Shown piece by piece: positions 9,011-22,400 of a stretch of 64,000 nucleotides of DNA. The stretch is from Luidia sarsii (lineage: Eukaryota; Echinodermata; Asteroidea; Paxillosida; Luidiidae). The notes below the pieces were generated by a model that was given only the letters and a program-made list of their open reading frames with translations, made no database searches and had not been told where the DNA came from. How positions within the stretch are numbered: the stretch's first letter is position 1; the number at the start of each line of letters is the position of its first letter. The stretch spans positions 9,294,895 to 9,358,894 of the forward strand of contig OX465119.1 in the NCBI GenBank assembly GCA_949987565.1, given 5' to 3'. Both the position numbers and the translations under genes were made by a program.

Positions 9011-10858
9011 TGAAGGAGATATTAACTTGCAAAGTGTAATTTTCTTTCCAGTTACTTTTCGCCGACCGACTGTTGTCTGCGGCTCTCTACACACACAAGC
9101 TGCCCAGCTGACAGAGGTTAGTTCTACTTGCTTGATCATATAATCATCTTGCTGTGTTCGATTTATGTTTTTTTACCACTGATAGATAGGTATTTTCAAG
9201 GGCTGTTTGCATGCCAAGTTATAGCTTCGTCAAATTAATAATGAAGGAGATATTAACTTGCAAAGTGTAATTTTCTTTCCAGTTACTTCTCGCCGACCGA
9301 CTGTTTTGTGCTACTCTCTACACACACAAGCTGCCAAGCTGACAGAGGTTAGTTCTAGTTGCCTGATCCTATAATCATCTTACTATTTTCGATTTAAGAT
9401 TTTTTACGACTGATAGATAGGTATTTTCAAGGGCTGTTTGCATGCAAAGTTATAGCTTCGTCAAGTTAATAATGAAGGAGATATTAACTTGCAAAGTGTA
9501 ATTTTCTTTCCAGTTACTTCTCGCCGACCGACTGTTGTGTGCGGCTCTATACACACACAAGCTGCCCAGCTGACAGAGGTTAGTTCTAGTTGCTTGACTA
9601 TATAATCATCTTACTATTTTCGATTTAAGATTTTTTACCACTGATAGATAGGTATTTTCAAGGGCTGTTTGCATGCCAAGTTATAGCTTCGTCAAAATAA
9701 CAATGAAGGAGATATTCACTTGCAAAGTTTGATTTTCTTTCCAGTTACTTATCGCCGACCGACTGTTGTTTGCGGTTCTCTACACACACAAGCTGCCCAG
9801 CTGACAGAGGTTAGTTCTAGTTGCTTGATCACATAATCATATTTCTATGTTCGATTTATGATTTTTTACCACTGATAGATTGGTATTTTCAAGGGCTGTT
9901 CACATGCCAAGTTAAAGGTTCCTCAAAATAATAATGAAGGAGATATTAACTTGCAAAGTGTAATTTTCTTTCCAGTTACTTTTCGCCGACCGACTGTTGT
10001 GTGCGGCTCTCTACACACACAAGCTGCCCAGCTGACAGAGGTTAGTTCTAGTTGCTTGACCATATAATCATCTTACTAATTTCGATTTAAGATTATTTAC
10101 CACTGATAGATAGGTATTTTCAAGGGCTGTTTGCATGCCAAGTTATAGATTCGTCAAAATAACAATGAAGGAGATATTAACTTGCAAAGTGTAATTTTCT
10201 TTCCAGTTACTTTTCGCCGACCGACTGTTGTCTGCGGCTCTCTACACACACAAGCTGCCCAGCTGACAGAGGTTAGTTCTACTTGCTTGATCATATAATC
10301 ATCTTGCTGTGTTCGATTTATGTTTTGTTACCACTGATAGATAGGTATTTTCAAGGGCTGTTTGCATGCCAAGTTATAGCTTCGTCAAATTAATAATGAA
10401 GGAGATATTAACTTGCAAAGTGTAATTTTCTTTCCAGTTACTTCTCGCCGACCGACTGTTGTGTGCTACTCTCTACACACACAAGCTGCCAAGCTGACAG
10501 AGGTTAGTTCTAGTTGCCTGATCCTATAATCATCTTACTATTTTCGATTTAAGATTTTTTACAACTGATAGATAGGTATTTTCAAGGGCTGTTTGCATGC
10601 CAAGTTATAGCTTCGTCAAGTTAATAATGAAGGAGATATTAACTTGCAAAGTGTAATTTTCTTTCCAGTTACTTCTCGCCGACCGACTGTTGTGTGCGGC
10701 TCTATACACACACAAGCTGCCCAGCTGACAGAGGTTAGTTCTAGTTGCTTGACTATATAATCATCTTACTATTTTCGATTTAAGATTTTTTACCACTGAT
10801 AGATAGGTATTTTCAAGGGCTGTTTGCATGCCAAGTTATAGCTTCGTCAAAATAACAA
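9011..10858 (+). repeat. Block 4: linking monomers A-G-E-C-D-A-G-E
   Basis: Starts: 9011 A, 9242 G ('ctgttttgtgcta', 'catgcaaag'), 9473 E, 9704 C ('atcatatttc'), 9935 D ('gattatttacc', 'tatagattcg'), 10166 A ('gttttgtt'), 10397 G ('tacaactg'), 10628 E. The C-D pair with these private changes reappears at 13165-13626 and 18936-19397, so this block shares recent ancestry with the 25-mer that follows. Confidence 0.88.
9437..9448. other. Perfect 12-bp palindrome TTTGCATGCAAA in G subtype
   Basis: In a G subtype one base change turns 'tttgcatgccaa' into TTTGCATGCAAA, which is its own reverse complement. The same form occurs in the monomers starting at 22863, 25172, 27709, 28864, 36025, 39952 and 41107. 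Each half resembles the POU/octamer word ATGCAAAT, but lacks a full match. Confidence 0.6.
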
Positions 10859-13800
10859 TGAAGGAGATATTCACTTGCAAAGTTTGATTTTCTTTCCAGT
10901 TACTTATCGCCGACCGACTGTTGTTTGCGGTTCTCTACACACACAAGCTGCCCAGCTGACAGAGGTTAGTTCTAGTTGCTTGATCACATAATCATCTTTC
11001 TATGTTCGATTTATGTTTTTTTACCACTGATAGATAGGTATTTTCAAGGGCTGTTTGCATGCGAAGTTATAGCTTCGTCAAATTAATAATGAAGGAGATA
11101 TTAACTTGCAAAGTGTAATTTTCTTTCCAGTTACTTCTCGCCGACCGACTGTTGTGTGCTACTCTCTACACACACAAGCTGCCCAGCTGACAGAGGTTAG
11201 TTCTACTTGCTTGATCATATAATCATCTTGCTGTGTTCGATTTATGTTTTTTTACCACTGATAGATAGGTATTTTCAAGGGCTGTTTGCATGCCAAGTTA
11301 TAGCTTCGTCAAAATAATAATGAAGGAGATATTAACTTGCAAAGTGTAATTTTCTTTCCAGTTCTCGCCGACCGACTGTTGTGTGCGGCTCTCTACACAC
11401 ACAAGCTGCCCAGCTGACAGAGGTTAGTTCTAGTTGATTGACCCGATAATCATCTTACTATTTTCGATTTAAGAATTTTTACCACTGATAGATAGGTATT
11501 TTCAAGGGCTGTTTGCATGCCAAGTTATAGCTTCCTCAAAATAATAATGAAGGAGATATTAACTTGCAAAGTGTAATTTTCTTTCCAGTTACTTCTCGCC
11601 GACCGACTGTTGTATGCGGCTCTCTACACACACAAGCTGCCCAGCTGACAGAGGTTAGTTCTAGTTGCTTGACTATATAATCATCTTACTATTTTCGATT
11701 TCAGATTTTTTACCACTGATAGATAGGTATTTTCAAGGGCTGTTTGCATGCCAAGTTATAGCTTCGTCAAAATAACAATGAAGGAGATATTAACTTGCAA
11801 AGTGTAATTTTCTTTCCAGTTACTTTTCGCCGACCGACTGTTGTCTGCGGCTCTCTACACACACAAGCTGCCCAGCTGACAGAGGTTAGTTCTACTTGCT
11901 TGATCATATAATCATCTTGCTGTGTTCGATTTATGTTTTGTTACCACTGATAGATAGGTATTTTCAAGGGCTGTTTGCATGGCAAGTTATAGCTTCGTCA
12001 AAATAACAATGAAGGAGATATTCACTTGCAAAGTTTGATTTTCTTTCCAGTTACTTATCGCCGACCGACTGTTGTCTGCGGCTCTCTACACACAAAAGCT
12101 GCCCAGCTGACAGAGGTTAGTTCTACTTGCTTGATCATATAATCATCTTGCTGTGTTCGATTTATGTTTTTTTACCACTGATAGATAGGTATTTTCAAGG
12201 GCTGTTTGCATGCCAAGTTATAGCTTCGTCAAATTAATAATGAAGGAGATTTTAACTTGCAAAGTGTAATTTTCTTTCCAGTTACTTCTCGCCGACCGAC
12301 TGTTGTGTGCTACTCTCTACACACACAGGCTGCCAAGCTGACAGAGGTTAGTTCTAGTTGCCTGATCCTATAATCATCTTACTATTTTCGATTTAAGATT
12401 TTTTACGACTGATAGATAGGTATTTTCAAGGGCTGTTTGCATGCCAAGTTATAGCTTCGTCAAGTTAATAATGAAGGAGATATTAACTTGCAAAGTGTAA
12501 TTTTCTTTCCAGTTACTTCTCGCCGACCGACTGTTGTGTGCGGCTCTATACACACACAAGCTGCCCAGCTGACAGAGGTTAGTTCTAGTTGCTTGACTAT
12601 ATAATCATCTTACTATTTTTGATTTAAGATTTTTTACCACTGATAGATAGGTATTTTCAAGGGCTGTTTGCATGCCAAGTTATAGCTTCGTCAAAATAAC
12701 AATGAAGGAGATATTCACTTGCAAAGTTTGATTTTCTTTCCAGTTACTTTTCGCCGACCGACTGTTGTCTGCGGCTCTCTACACACACAAGCTGCCCAGC
12801 TGACAGAGGTTAGTTCTACTTGCTTGATCATATAATCATCTTGCTGTGTTCGATTTATGTTTTGTTACCACTGATAGATAGGTATTTTCAAGGGCTGTTT
12901 GCATGCCAAGATATAGCTTCGTCAAAATAATAATGAAGGAGATATTAACTTGCAAAGTGTAATTTTCTTTCCAGTTACTTATCGCCGACCGACTGTTGTG
13001 TGCGGCTCTCTACACACACAAGCTGCCCAGCTGACAGAGGTTAGTTCTAGTTGCTTGATCCTATAATCATCTTACTATTTTCGATTTAAGAATCTTTACC
13101 ACTGATAGATAGGTATTTTCAAGGGCTGTTTGCATGCCAAGTTATAGCTTCGTCAAAATAACAATGAAGGAGATATTCACTTGCAAAGTTTGATTTTCTT
13201 TCCAGTTACTTATCGCCGACCGACTGTTGTTTGCGGTTCTCTACACACACAAGCTGCCCAGCTGACAGAGGTTAGTTCTAGTTGCTTGATCACATAATCA
13301 TATTTCTATGTTCGATTTATGATTTTTTACCACTGATAGATTGGTATTTTCAAGGGCTGTTCACATGCCAAGTTAAAGGTTCCTCAAAATAATAATGAAG
13401 GAGATATTAACTTGCAAAGTGTAATTTTCTTTCCAGTTACTTTTCGCCGACCGACTGTTGTGTGCGGCTCTCTACACACACAAGCTGCCCAGCTGACAGA
13501 GGTTAGTTCTAGTTGCTTGACCATATAATCATCTTACTAATTTCGATTTAAGATTATTTACCACTGATAGATAGGTATTTTCAAGGGCTGTTTGCATGCC
13601 AAGTTATAGATTCGTCAAAATAACAATGAAGGAGATATTAACTTGCAAAGTGTAATTTTCTTTCCAGTTACTTTTCGCCGACCGACTGTTGTCTGCGGCT
13701 CTCTACACACACAAGCTGCCCAGCTGACAGAGGTTAGTTCTACTTGCTTGATCATATAATCATCTTGCTGTGTTCGATTTATGTTTTTTTACCACTGATA

Positions 13801-16629
13801 GATAGGTATTTTCAAGGGCTGTTTGCATGCCAAGTTATAGCTTCGTCAAAATAATAATGAAGGAGATATTAACTTGCAAAGTGTAATTTTCTTTCCAGTT
13901 ACTTTTCGACGACCGATTGTTGTCTGCGGCTCTCTACACACACAAGCTGCCCAGCTGACAGAGGTTAGTTCTACTTGCTTGATCATATAATCATCTTGCT
14001 GTGTTCGATTTATGTTTTTTTACCACTGATAGATAGGTATTTTCAAGGGCTGTTTGCATGCCAAGTTATAGCTTCGTCAAATTAATAATGAAGGAGATAT
14101 TAACTTGCAAAGTGTAATTTTCTTTCCAGTTACTTCTCGCCGACCGACTGTTGTGTGCTACTCTCTACACACACAAGCTGCCAAGCTGACAGAGGTTAGT
14201 TCTAGTTGCCTGATCCTATAATCATCTTACTATTTTCGATTTAAGATTTTTTACGACTGATAGATAGGTATTTTCAAGGGCTGTTTGCATGCCAAGTTAT
14301 AGCTTCGTCAAAATAACAATGAAGGAGATATTAACTTGCAAAGTGTACTTTTCTTTCCAGTTACTTCTCGCCGACCGACTTTTGTATGCGGCTCTCTTTA
14401 CACACAAGCTGCCCAGCTAAAAGAGGTTAGTTCTAGTTGCTTGACTATATAATCATCTTACTATTTTCGATTTCAGATTTTTTACCACTGATAGATAGGT
14501 ATTTTCAAGGGCTGTTTGCATGCCAAGTTATAGCTTCGTCAAAATAACAATGAAGGAGATATTAACTTGCAAAGTGTAATTTTCTTTCCAGTTACTTTTC
14601 GCCGACCGACTGTTGTCTGCGGCTCTCTACACACACAAGCTGCCCAGCTGACAGAGGTTAGTTCTACTTGCTTGATCATATAATCATCTTGCTGTGTTCG
14701 ATTTATGTTTTGTTACCACTGATAGATAGGTATTTTCAAGGGCTGTTTGCATGCCAAGTTATAGCTTCGTCAAATTAATAATGAAGGAGATATTAACTTG
14801 CAAAGTGTAATTTTCTTTCCAGTTACTTCTCGCCGACCGACTGTTGTGTGCTACTCTCTACACACACAAGCTGCCAAGCTGACAGAGGTTAGTTCTAGTT
14901 GCCTGATCCTATAATCATCTTACTATTTTCGATTTAAGATTTTTTACGACTGATAGATAGGTATTTTCAAGGGCTGTTTGCATGCCAAGTTATAGCTTCG
15001 TCAAAATAACAATGAAGGAGATATTAACTTGCAAAGTGTAATTTTCTTTCCAGTTACTTTTCGCCGACCGACTGTTGTCTGCGGCTCTCTACACACACAA
15101 GCTGCCCAGCTGACAGAGGTTAGTTCTACTTGCTTGATCATATAATCATCTTGCTGTGTTCGATTTATGTTTTGTTACCACTGATAGATAGGTATTTTCA
15201 AGGGCTGTTTGCATGCCAAGTTATAGCTTCGTCAAAATAATAATGAAGGAGATATTAACTTGCAAAGTGTAATTTTCTTTCCAGTTACTTATCGCCGACC
15301 GACTGTTGTGTGCGGCTCTCTACACACACAAGCTGCCCAGCTGACAGAGGTTAGTTCTAGTTGCTTGATCCTATAATCATCTTACTATTTTCGATTTAAG
15401 AATCTTTACCACTGATAGATAGTTATTTTCAAGGGCTGTTTGCATGCCAAGTTATAGCTTCGTCAAAATAATAATGAAGGAGATATTAACTTGCAAAGTG
15501 TAATTTTCTTTCCAGTTACTTTTCGCCGACCGACTGTTGTCTGCGGCTCTCTACACACACAAGCTGCCCAGCTGACAGAGGTTAGTTCTACTTGCTTGAT
15601 CATATAATCATCTTGCTGTGTTCGATTTATGTTTTTTTACCACTGATAGATAGGTATTTTCAAGGGCTGTTTGCATGCCAAGTTATAGCTTCGTCAAATT
15701 AATAATGAAGGAGATATTAACTTGCAAAGTGTAATTTTCTTTCCAGTTACTTCTCGCCGACCGACTGTTGTGTGCTACTCTCTACACACACAAGCTGCCA
15801 AGCTGACAGAGGTTAGTTCTAGTTGCCTGATCCTATAATCATCTTACTATTTTCGATTTAAGATTTTTTACAACTGATAGATAGGTATTTTCAAGGGCTG
15901 TTTGCATGCCAAGTTATAGCTTCGTCAAGTTAATAATGAAGGAGATATTAACTTGCAAAGTGTAATTTTCTTTCCAGTTACTTCTCGCCGACCGACTGTT
16001 GTGTGCGGCTCTATACACACACAAGCTGCCCAGCTGACAGAGGTTAGTTCTAGTTGCTTGACTATATAATCATCTTACTATTTTCGATTTAAGATTTTTT
16101 ACCACTGATAGATAGGTATTTTCAAGGGCTGTTTGCATGCCAAGTTATAGCTTCGTCAAAATAACAATGAAGGAGATATTCACTTGCAAAGTTTGATTTT
16201 CTTTCCAGTTACTTATCGCCGACCGACTGTTGTTTGCGGTTCTCTACACACACAAGCTGCCCAGCTGACAGAGGTTAGTTCTAGTTGCTTGATCACATAA
16301 TCATCTTTCTATGTTCGATTTATGATTTTTTACCACTGATAGATTGGTATTTTCAAGGGCTGTTCACATGCCAAGTTAAAGGTTCCTCAAAATAATAATG
16401 AAGGAGATATTAACTTGCAAGGTGTAATTTTCTTTCCAGTTACTTTTCGCCGACCGACTGTTGTGTGCGGCTCTCTACACACACAAGCTGCCCAGCTGAC
16501 AGAGTTTAGTTCTAGTTGCTTGACCATATAATCATCTTACTAATTTCGATTTCAGATTTTTTACCACTGATAGATAGGTATTTTCAAGGGCTGTTTGCAT
16601 GCCAAGTTATAGCTTCGTCAAAATAACAA
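10859..16629 (+). repeat. 25-mer higher-order repeat, copy 1 (5,771 bp)
   Basis: Starts: 10859 C/A ('gcatgcgaag'), 11090 G/A, 11321 F, 11548 H, 11779 A ('catggcaag'), 12010 C/A, 12241 G ('gagattttaac'), 12472 E, 12703 C/A ('caagatatag'), 12934 B, 13165 C, 13396 D, 13627 A, 13858 A' ('cgacgaccgattg'), 14089 G, 14320 H ('ctctctttac', 'gctaaaagagg'), 14551 A, 14782 G, 15013 A, 15244 B ('atagttatt'), 15475 A, 15706 G ('tacaactg'), 15937 E, 16168 C, 16399 D ('agtttagt', 'aaggtgta'). Length is 25 x 231 minus 4 for the F monomer. Every private marker listed recurs 5,771 bp downstream. Confidence 0.95.
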
Positions 16630-19600
16630 TGAAGGAGATATTCACTTGCAAAGTTTGATTTTCTTTCCAGTTACTTATCGCCGACCGACTGTTGTTTGCG
16701 GTTCTCTACACACACAAGCTGCCCAGCTGACAGAGGTTAGTTCTAGTTGCTTGATCACATAATCATCTTTCTATGTTCGATTTATGTTTTTTTACCACTG
16801 ATAGATAGGTATTTTCAAGGGCTGTTTGCATGCGAAGTTATAGCTTCGTCAAATTAATAATGAAGGAGATATTAACTTGCAAAGTGTAATTTTCTTTCCA
16901 GTTACTTCTCGCCGACCGACTGTTGTGTGCTACTCTCTACACACACAAGCTGCCCAGCTGACAGAGGTTAGTTCTACTTGCTTGATCATATAATCATCTT
17001 GCTGTGTTCGATTTATGTTTTTTTACCACTGATAGATAGGTATTTTCAAGGGCTGTTTGCATGCCAAGTTATAGCTTCGTCAAAATAATAATGAAGGAGA
17101 TATTAACTTGCAAAGTGTAATTTTCTTTCCAGTTCTCGCCGACCGACTGTTGTGTGCGGCTCTCTACACACACAAGCTGCCCAGCTGACAGAGGTTAGTT
17201 CTAGTTGATTGACCCGATAATCATCTTACTATTTTCGATTTAAGAATTTTTACCACTGATAGATAGGTATTTTCAAGGGCTGTTTGCATGCCAAGTTATA
17301 GCTTCCTCAAAATAATAATGAAGGAGATATTAACTTGCAAAGTGTAATTTTCTTTCCAGTTACTTCTCGCCGACCGACTGTTGTATGCGGCTCTCTACAC
17401 ACACAAGCTGCCCAGCTGACAGAGGTTAGTTCTAGTTGCTTGACTATATAATCATCTTACTATTTTCGATTTCAGATTTTTTACCACTGATAGATAGGTA
17501 TTTTCAAGGGCTGTTTGCATGCCAAGTTATAGCTTCGTCAAAATAACAATGAAGGAGATATTAACTTGCAAAGTGTAATTTTCTTTCCAGTTACTTTTCG
17601 CCGACCGACTGTTGTCTGCGGCTCTCTACACACACAAGCTGCCCAGCTGACAGAGGTTAGTTCTACTTGCTTGATCATATAATCATCTTGCTGTGTTCGA
17701 TTTATGTTTTGTTACCACTGATAGATAGGTATTTTCAAGGGCTGTTTGCATGGCAAGTTATAGCTTCGTCAAAATAACAATGAAGGAGATATTCACTTGC
17801 AAAGTTTGATTTTCTTTCCAGTTACTTATCGCCGACCGACTGTTGTCTGCGGCTCTCTACACACAAAAGCTGCCCAGCTGACAGAGGTTAGTTCTACTTG
17901 CTTGATCATATAATCATCTTGCTGTGTTCGATTTATGTTTTTTTACCACTGATAGATAGGTATTTTCAAGGGCTGTTTGCATGCCAAGTTATAGCTTCGT
18001 CAAATTAATAATGAAGGAGATTTTAACTTGCAAAGTGTAATTTTCTTTCCAGTTACTTCTCGCCGACCGACTGTTGTGTGCTACTCTCTACACACACAGG
18101 CTGCCAAGCTGACAGAGGTTAGTTCTAGTTGCCTGATCCTATAATCATCTTACTATTTTCGATTTAAGATTTTTTACGACTGATAGATAGGTATTTTCAA
18201 GGGCTGTTTGCATGCCAAGTTATAGCTTCGTCAAGTTAATAATGAAGGAGATATTAACTTGCAAAGTGTAATTTTCTTTCCAGTTACTTCTCGCCGACCG
18301 ACTGTTGTGTGCGGCTCTATACACACACAAGCTGCCCAGCTGACAGAGGTTAGTTCTAGTTGCTTGACTATATAATCATCTTACTATTTTTGATTTAAGA
18401 TTTTTTACCACTGATAGATAGGTATTTTCAAGGGCTGTTTGCATGCCAAGTTATAGCTTCGTCAAAATAACAATGAAGGAGATATTCACTTGCAAAGTTT
18501 GATTTTCTTTCCAGTTACTTTTCGCCGACCGACTGTTGTCTGCGGCTCTCTACACACACAAGCTGCCCAGCTGACAGAGGTTAGTTCTACTTGCTTGATC
18601 ATATAATCATCTTGCTGTGTTCGATTTATGTTTTGTTACCACTGATAGATAGGTATTTTCAAGGGCTGTTTGCATGCCAAGATATAGCTTCGTCAAAATA
18701 ATAATGAAGGAGATATTAACTTGCAAAGTGTAATTTTCTTTCCAGTTACTTATCGCCGACCGACTGTTGTGTGCGGCTCTCTACACACACAAGCTGCCCA
18801 GCTGACAGAGGTTAGTTCTAGTTGCTTGATCCTATAATCATCTTACTATTTTCGATTTAAGAATCTTTACCACTGATAGATAGGTATTTTCAAGGGCTGT
18901 TTGCATGCCAAGTTATAGCTTCGTCAAAATAACAATGAAGGAGATATTCACTTGCAAAGTTTGATTTTCTTTCCAGTTACTTATCGCCGACCGACTGTTG
19001 TTTGCGGTTCTCTACACACACAAGCTGCCCAGCTGACAGAGGTTAGTTCTAGTTGCTTGATCACATAATCATATTTCTATGTTCGATTTATGATTTTTTA
19101 CCACTGATAGATTGGTATTTTCAAGGGCTGTTCACATGCCAAGTTAAAGGTTCCTCAAAATAATAATGAAGGAGATATTAACTTGCAAAGTGTAATTTTC
19201 TTTCCAGTTACTTTTCGCCGACCGACTGTTGTGTGCGGCTCTCTACACACACAAGCTGCCCAGCTGACAGAGGTTAGTTCTAGTTGCTTGACCATATAAT
19301 CATCTTACTAATTTCGATTTAAGATTATTTACCACTGATAGATAGGTATTTTCAAGGGCTGTTTGCATGCCAAGTTATAGATTCGTCAAAATAACAATGA
19401 AGGAGATATTAACTTGCAAAGTGTAATTTTCTTTCCAGTTACTTTTCGCCGACCGACTGTTGTCTGCGGCTCTCTACACACACAAGCTGCCCAGCTGACA
19501 GAGGTTAGTTCTACTTGCTTGATCATATAATCATCTTGCTGTGTTCGATTTATGTTTTTTTACCACTGATAGATAGGTATTTTCAAGGGCTGTTTGCATG

Positions 19601-22400
19601 CCAAGTTATAGCTTCGTCAAAATAATAATGAAGGAGATATTAACTTGCAAAGTGTAATTTTCTTTCCAGTTACTTTTCGACGACCGATTGTTGTCTGCGG
19701 CTCTCTACACACACAAGCTGCCCAGCTGACAGAGGTTAGTTCTACTTGCTTGATCATATAATCATCTTGCTGTGTTCGATTTATGTTTTTTTACCACTGA
19801 TAGATAGGTATTTTCAAGGGCTGTTTGCATGCCAAGTTATAGCTTCGTCAAATTAATAATGAAGGAGATATTAACTTGCAAAGTGTAATTTTCTTTCCAG
19901 TTACTTCTCGCCGACCGACTGTTGTGTGCTACTCTCTACACACACAAGCTGCCAAGCTGACAGAGGTTAGTTCTAGTTGCCTGATCCTATAATCATCTTA
20001 CTATTTTCGATTTAAGATTTTTTACGACTGATAGATAGGTATTTTCAAGGGCTGTTTGCATGCCAAGTTATAGCTTCGTCAAAATAACAATGAAGGAGAT
20101 ATTAACTTGCAAAGTGTACTTTTCTTTCCAGTTACTTCTCGCCGACCGACTTTTGTATGCGGCTCTCTTTACACACAAGCTGCCCAGCTAAAAGAGGTTA
20201 GTTCTAGTTGCTTGACTATATAATCATCTTACTATTTTCGATTTCAGATTTTTTACCACTGATAGATAGGTATTTTCAAGGGCTGTTTGCATGCCAAGTT
20301 ATAGCTTCGTCAAAATAACAATGAAGGAGATATTAACTTGCAAAGTGTAATTTTCTTTCCAGTTACTTTTCGCCGACCGACTGTTGTCTGCGGCTCTCTA
20401 CACACACAAGCTGCCCAGCTGACAGAGGTTAGTTCTACTTGCTTGATCATATAATCATCTTGCTGTGTTCGATTTATGTTTTGTTACCACTGATAGATAG
20501 GTATTTTCAAGGGCTGTTTGCATGCCAAGTTATAGCTTCGTCAAATTAATAATGAAGGAGATATTAACTTGCAAAGTGTAATTTTCTTTCCAGTTACTTC
20601 TCGCCGACCGACTGTTGTGTGCTACTCTCTACACACACAAGCTGCCAAGCTGACAGAGGTTAGTTCTAGTTGCCTGATCCTATAATCATCTTACTATTTT
20701 CGATTTAAGATTTTTTACGACTGATAGATAGGTATTTTCAAGGGCTGTTTGCATGCCAAGTTATAGCTTCGTCAAAATAACAATGAAGGAGATATTAACT
20801 TGCAAAGTGTAATTTTCTTTCCAGTTACTTTTCGCCGACCGACTGTTGTCTGCGGCTCTCTACACACACAAGCTGCCCAGCTGACAGAGGTTAGTTCTAC
20901 TTGCTTGATCATATAATCATCTTGCTGTGTTCGATTTATGTTTTGTTACCACTGATAGATAGGTATTTTCAAGGGCTGTTTGCATGCCAAGTTATAGCTT
21001 CGTCAAAATAATAATGAAGGAGATATTAACTTGCAAAGTGTAATTTTCTTTCCAGTTACTTATCGCCGACCGACTGTTGTGTGCGGCTCTCTACACACAC
21101 AAGCTGCCCAGCTGACAGAGGTTAGTTCTAGTTGCTTGATCCTATAATCATCTTACTATTTTCGATTTAAGAATCTTTACCACTGATAGATAGTTATTTT
21201 CAAGGGCTGTTTGCATGCCAAGTTATAGCTTCGTCAAAATAATAATGAAGGAGATATTAACTTGCAAAGTGTAATTTTCTTTCCAGTTACTTTTCGCCGA
21301 CCGACTGTTGTCTGCGGCTCTCTACACACACAAGCTGCCCAGCTGACAGAGGTTAGTTCTACTTGCTTGATCATATAATCATCTTGCTGTGTTCGATTTA
21401 TGTTTTTTTACCACTGATAGATAGGTATTTTCAAGGGCTGTTTGCATGCCAAGTTATAGCTTCGTCAAATTAATAATGAAGGAGATATTAACTTGCAAAG
21501 TGTAATTTTCTTTCCAGTTACTTCTCGCCGACCGACTGTTGTGTGCTACTCTCTACACACACAAGCTGCCAAGCTGACAGAGGTTAGTTCTAGTTGCCTG
21601 ATCCTATAATCATCTTACTATTTTCGATTTAAGATTTTTTACAACTGATAGATAGGTATTTTCAAGGGCTGTTTGCATGCCAAGTTATAGCTTCGTCAAG
21701 TTAATAATGAAGGAGATATTAACTTGCAAAGTGTAATTTTCTTTCCAGTTACTTCTCGCCGACCGACTGTTGTGTGCGGCTCTATACACACACAAGCTGC
21801 CCAGCTGACAGAGGTTAGTTCTAGTTGCTTGACTATATAATCATCTTACTATTTTCGATTTAAGATTTTTTACCACTGATAGATAGGTATTTTCAAGGGC
21901 TGTTTGCATGCCAAGTTATAGCTTCGTCAAAATAACAATGAAGGAGATATTCACTTGCAAAGTTTGATTTTCTTTCCAGTTACTTATCGCCGACCGACTG
22001 TTGTTTGCGGTTCTCTACACACACAAGCTGCCCAGCTGACAGAGGTTAGTTCTAGTTGCTTGATCACATAATCATCTTTCTATGTTCGATTTATGATTTT
22101 TTACCACTGATAGATTGGTATTTTCAAGGGCTGTTCACATGCCAAGTTAAAGGTTCCTCAAAATAATAATGAAGGAGATATTAACTTGCAAGGTGTAATT
22201 TTCTTTCCAGTTACTTTTCGCCGACCGACTGTTGTGTGCGGCTCTCTACACACACAAGCTGCCCAGCTGACAGAGTTTAGTTCTAGTTGCTTGACCATAT
22301 AATCATCTTACTAATTTCGATTTCAGATTTTTTACCACTGATAGATAGGTATTTTCAAGGGCTGTTTGCATGCCAAGTTATAGCTTCGTCAAAATAACAA
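16630..22400 (+). repeat. 25-mer higher-order repeat, copy 2 (5,771 bp)
   Basis: Starts run 16630 C/A, 16861 G/A, 17092 F, 17319 H, 17550 A, 17781 C/A, 18012 G, 18243 E, 18474 C/A, 18705 B, 18936 C, 19167 D, 19398 A, 19629 A', 19860 G, 20091 H, 20322 A, 20553 G, 20784 A, 21015 B, 21246 A, 21477 G, 21708 E, 21939 C, 22170 D. All singleton markers of copy 1 are present at the same offset, including 'ctctctttac' at 20163 and 'gagattttaac' near 18018. I saw no mismatch at the diagnostic positions I compared. The very high identity means a very recent duplication or an assembly duplication. Confidence 0.95.
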
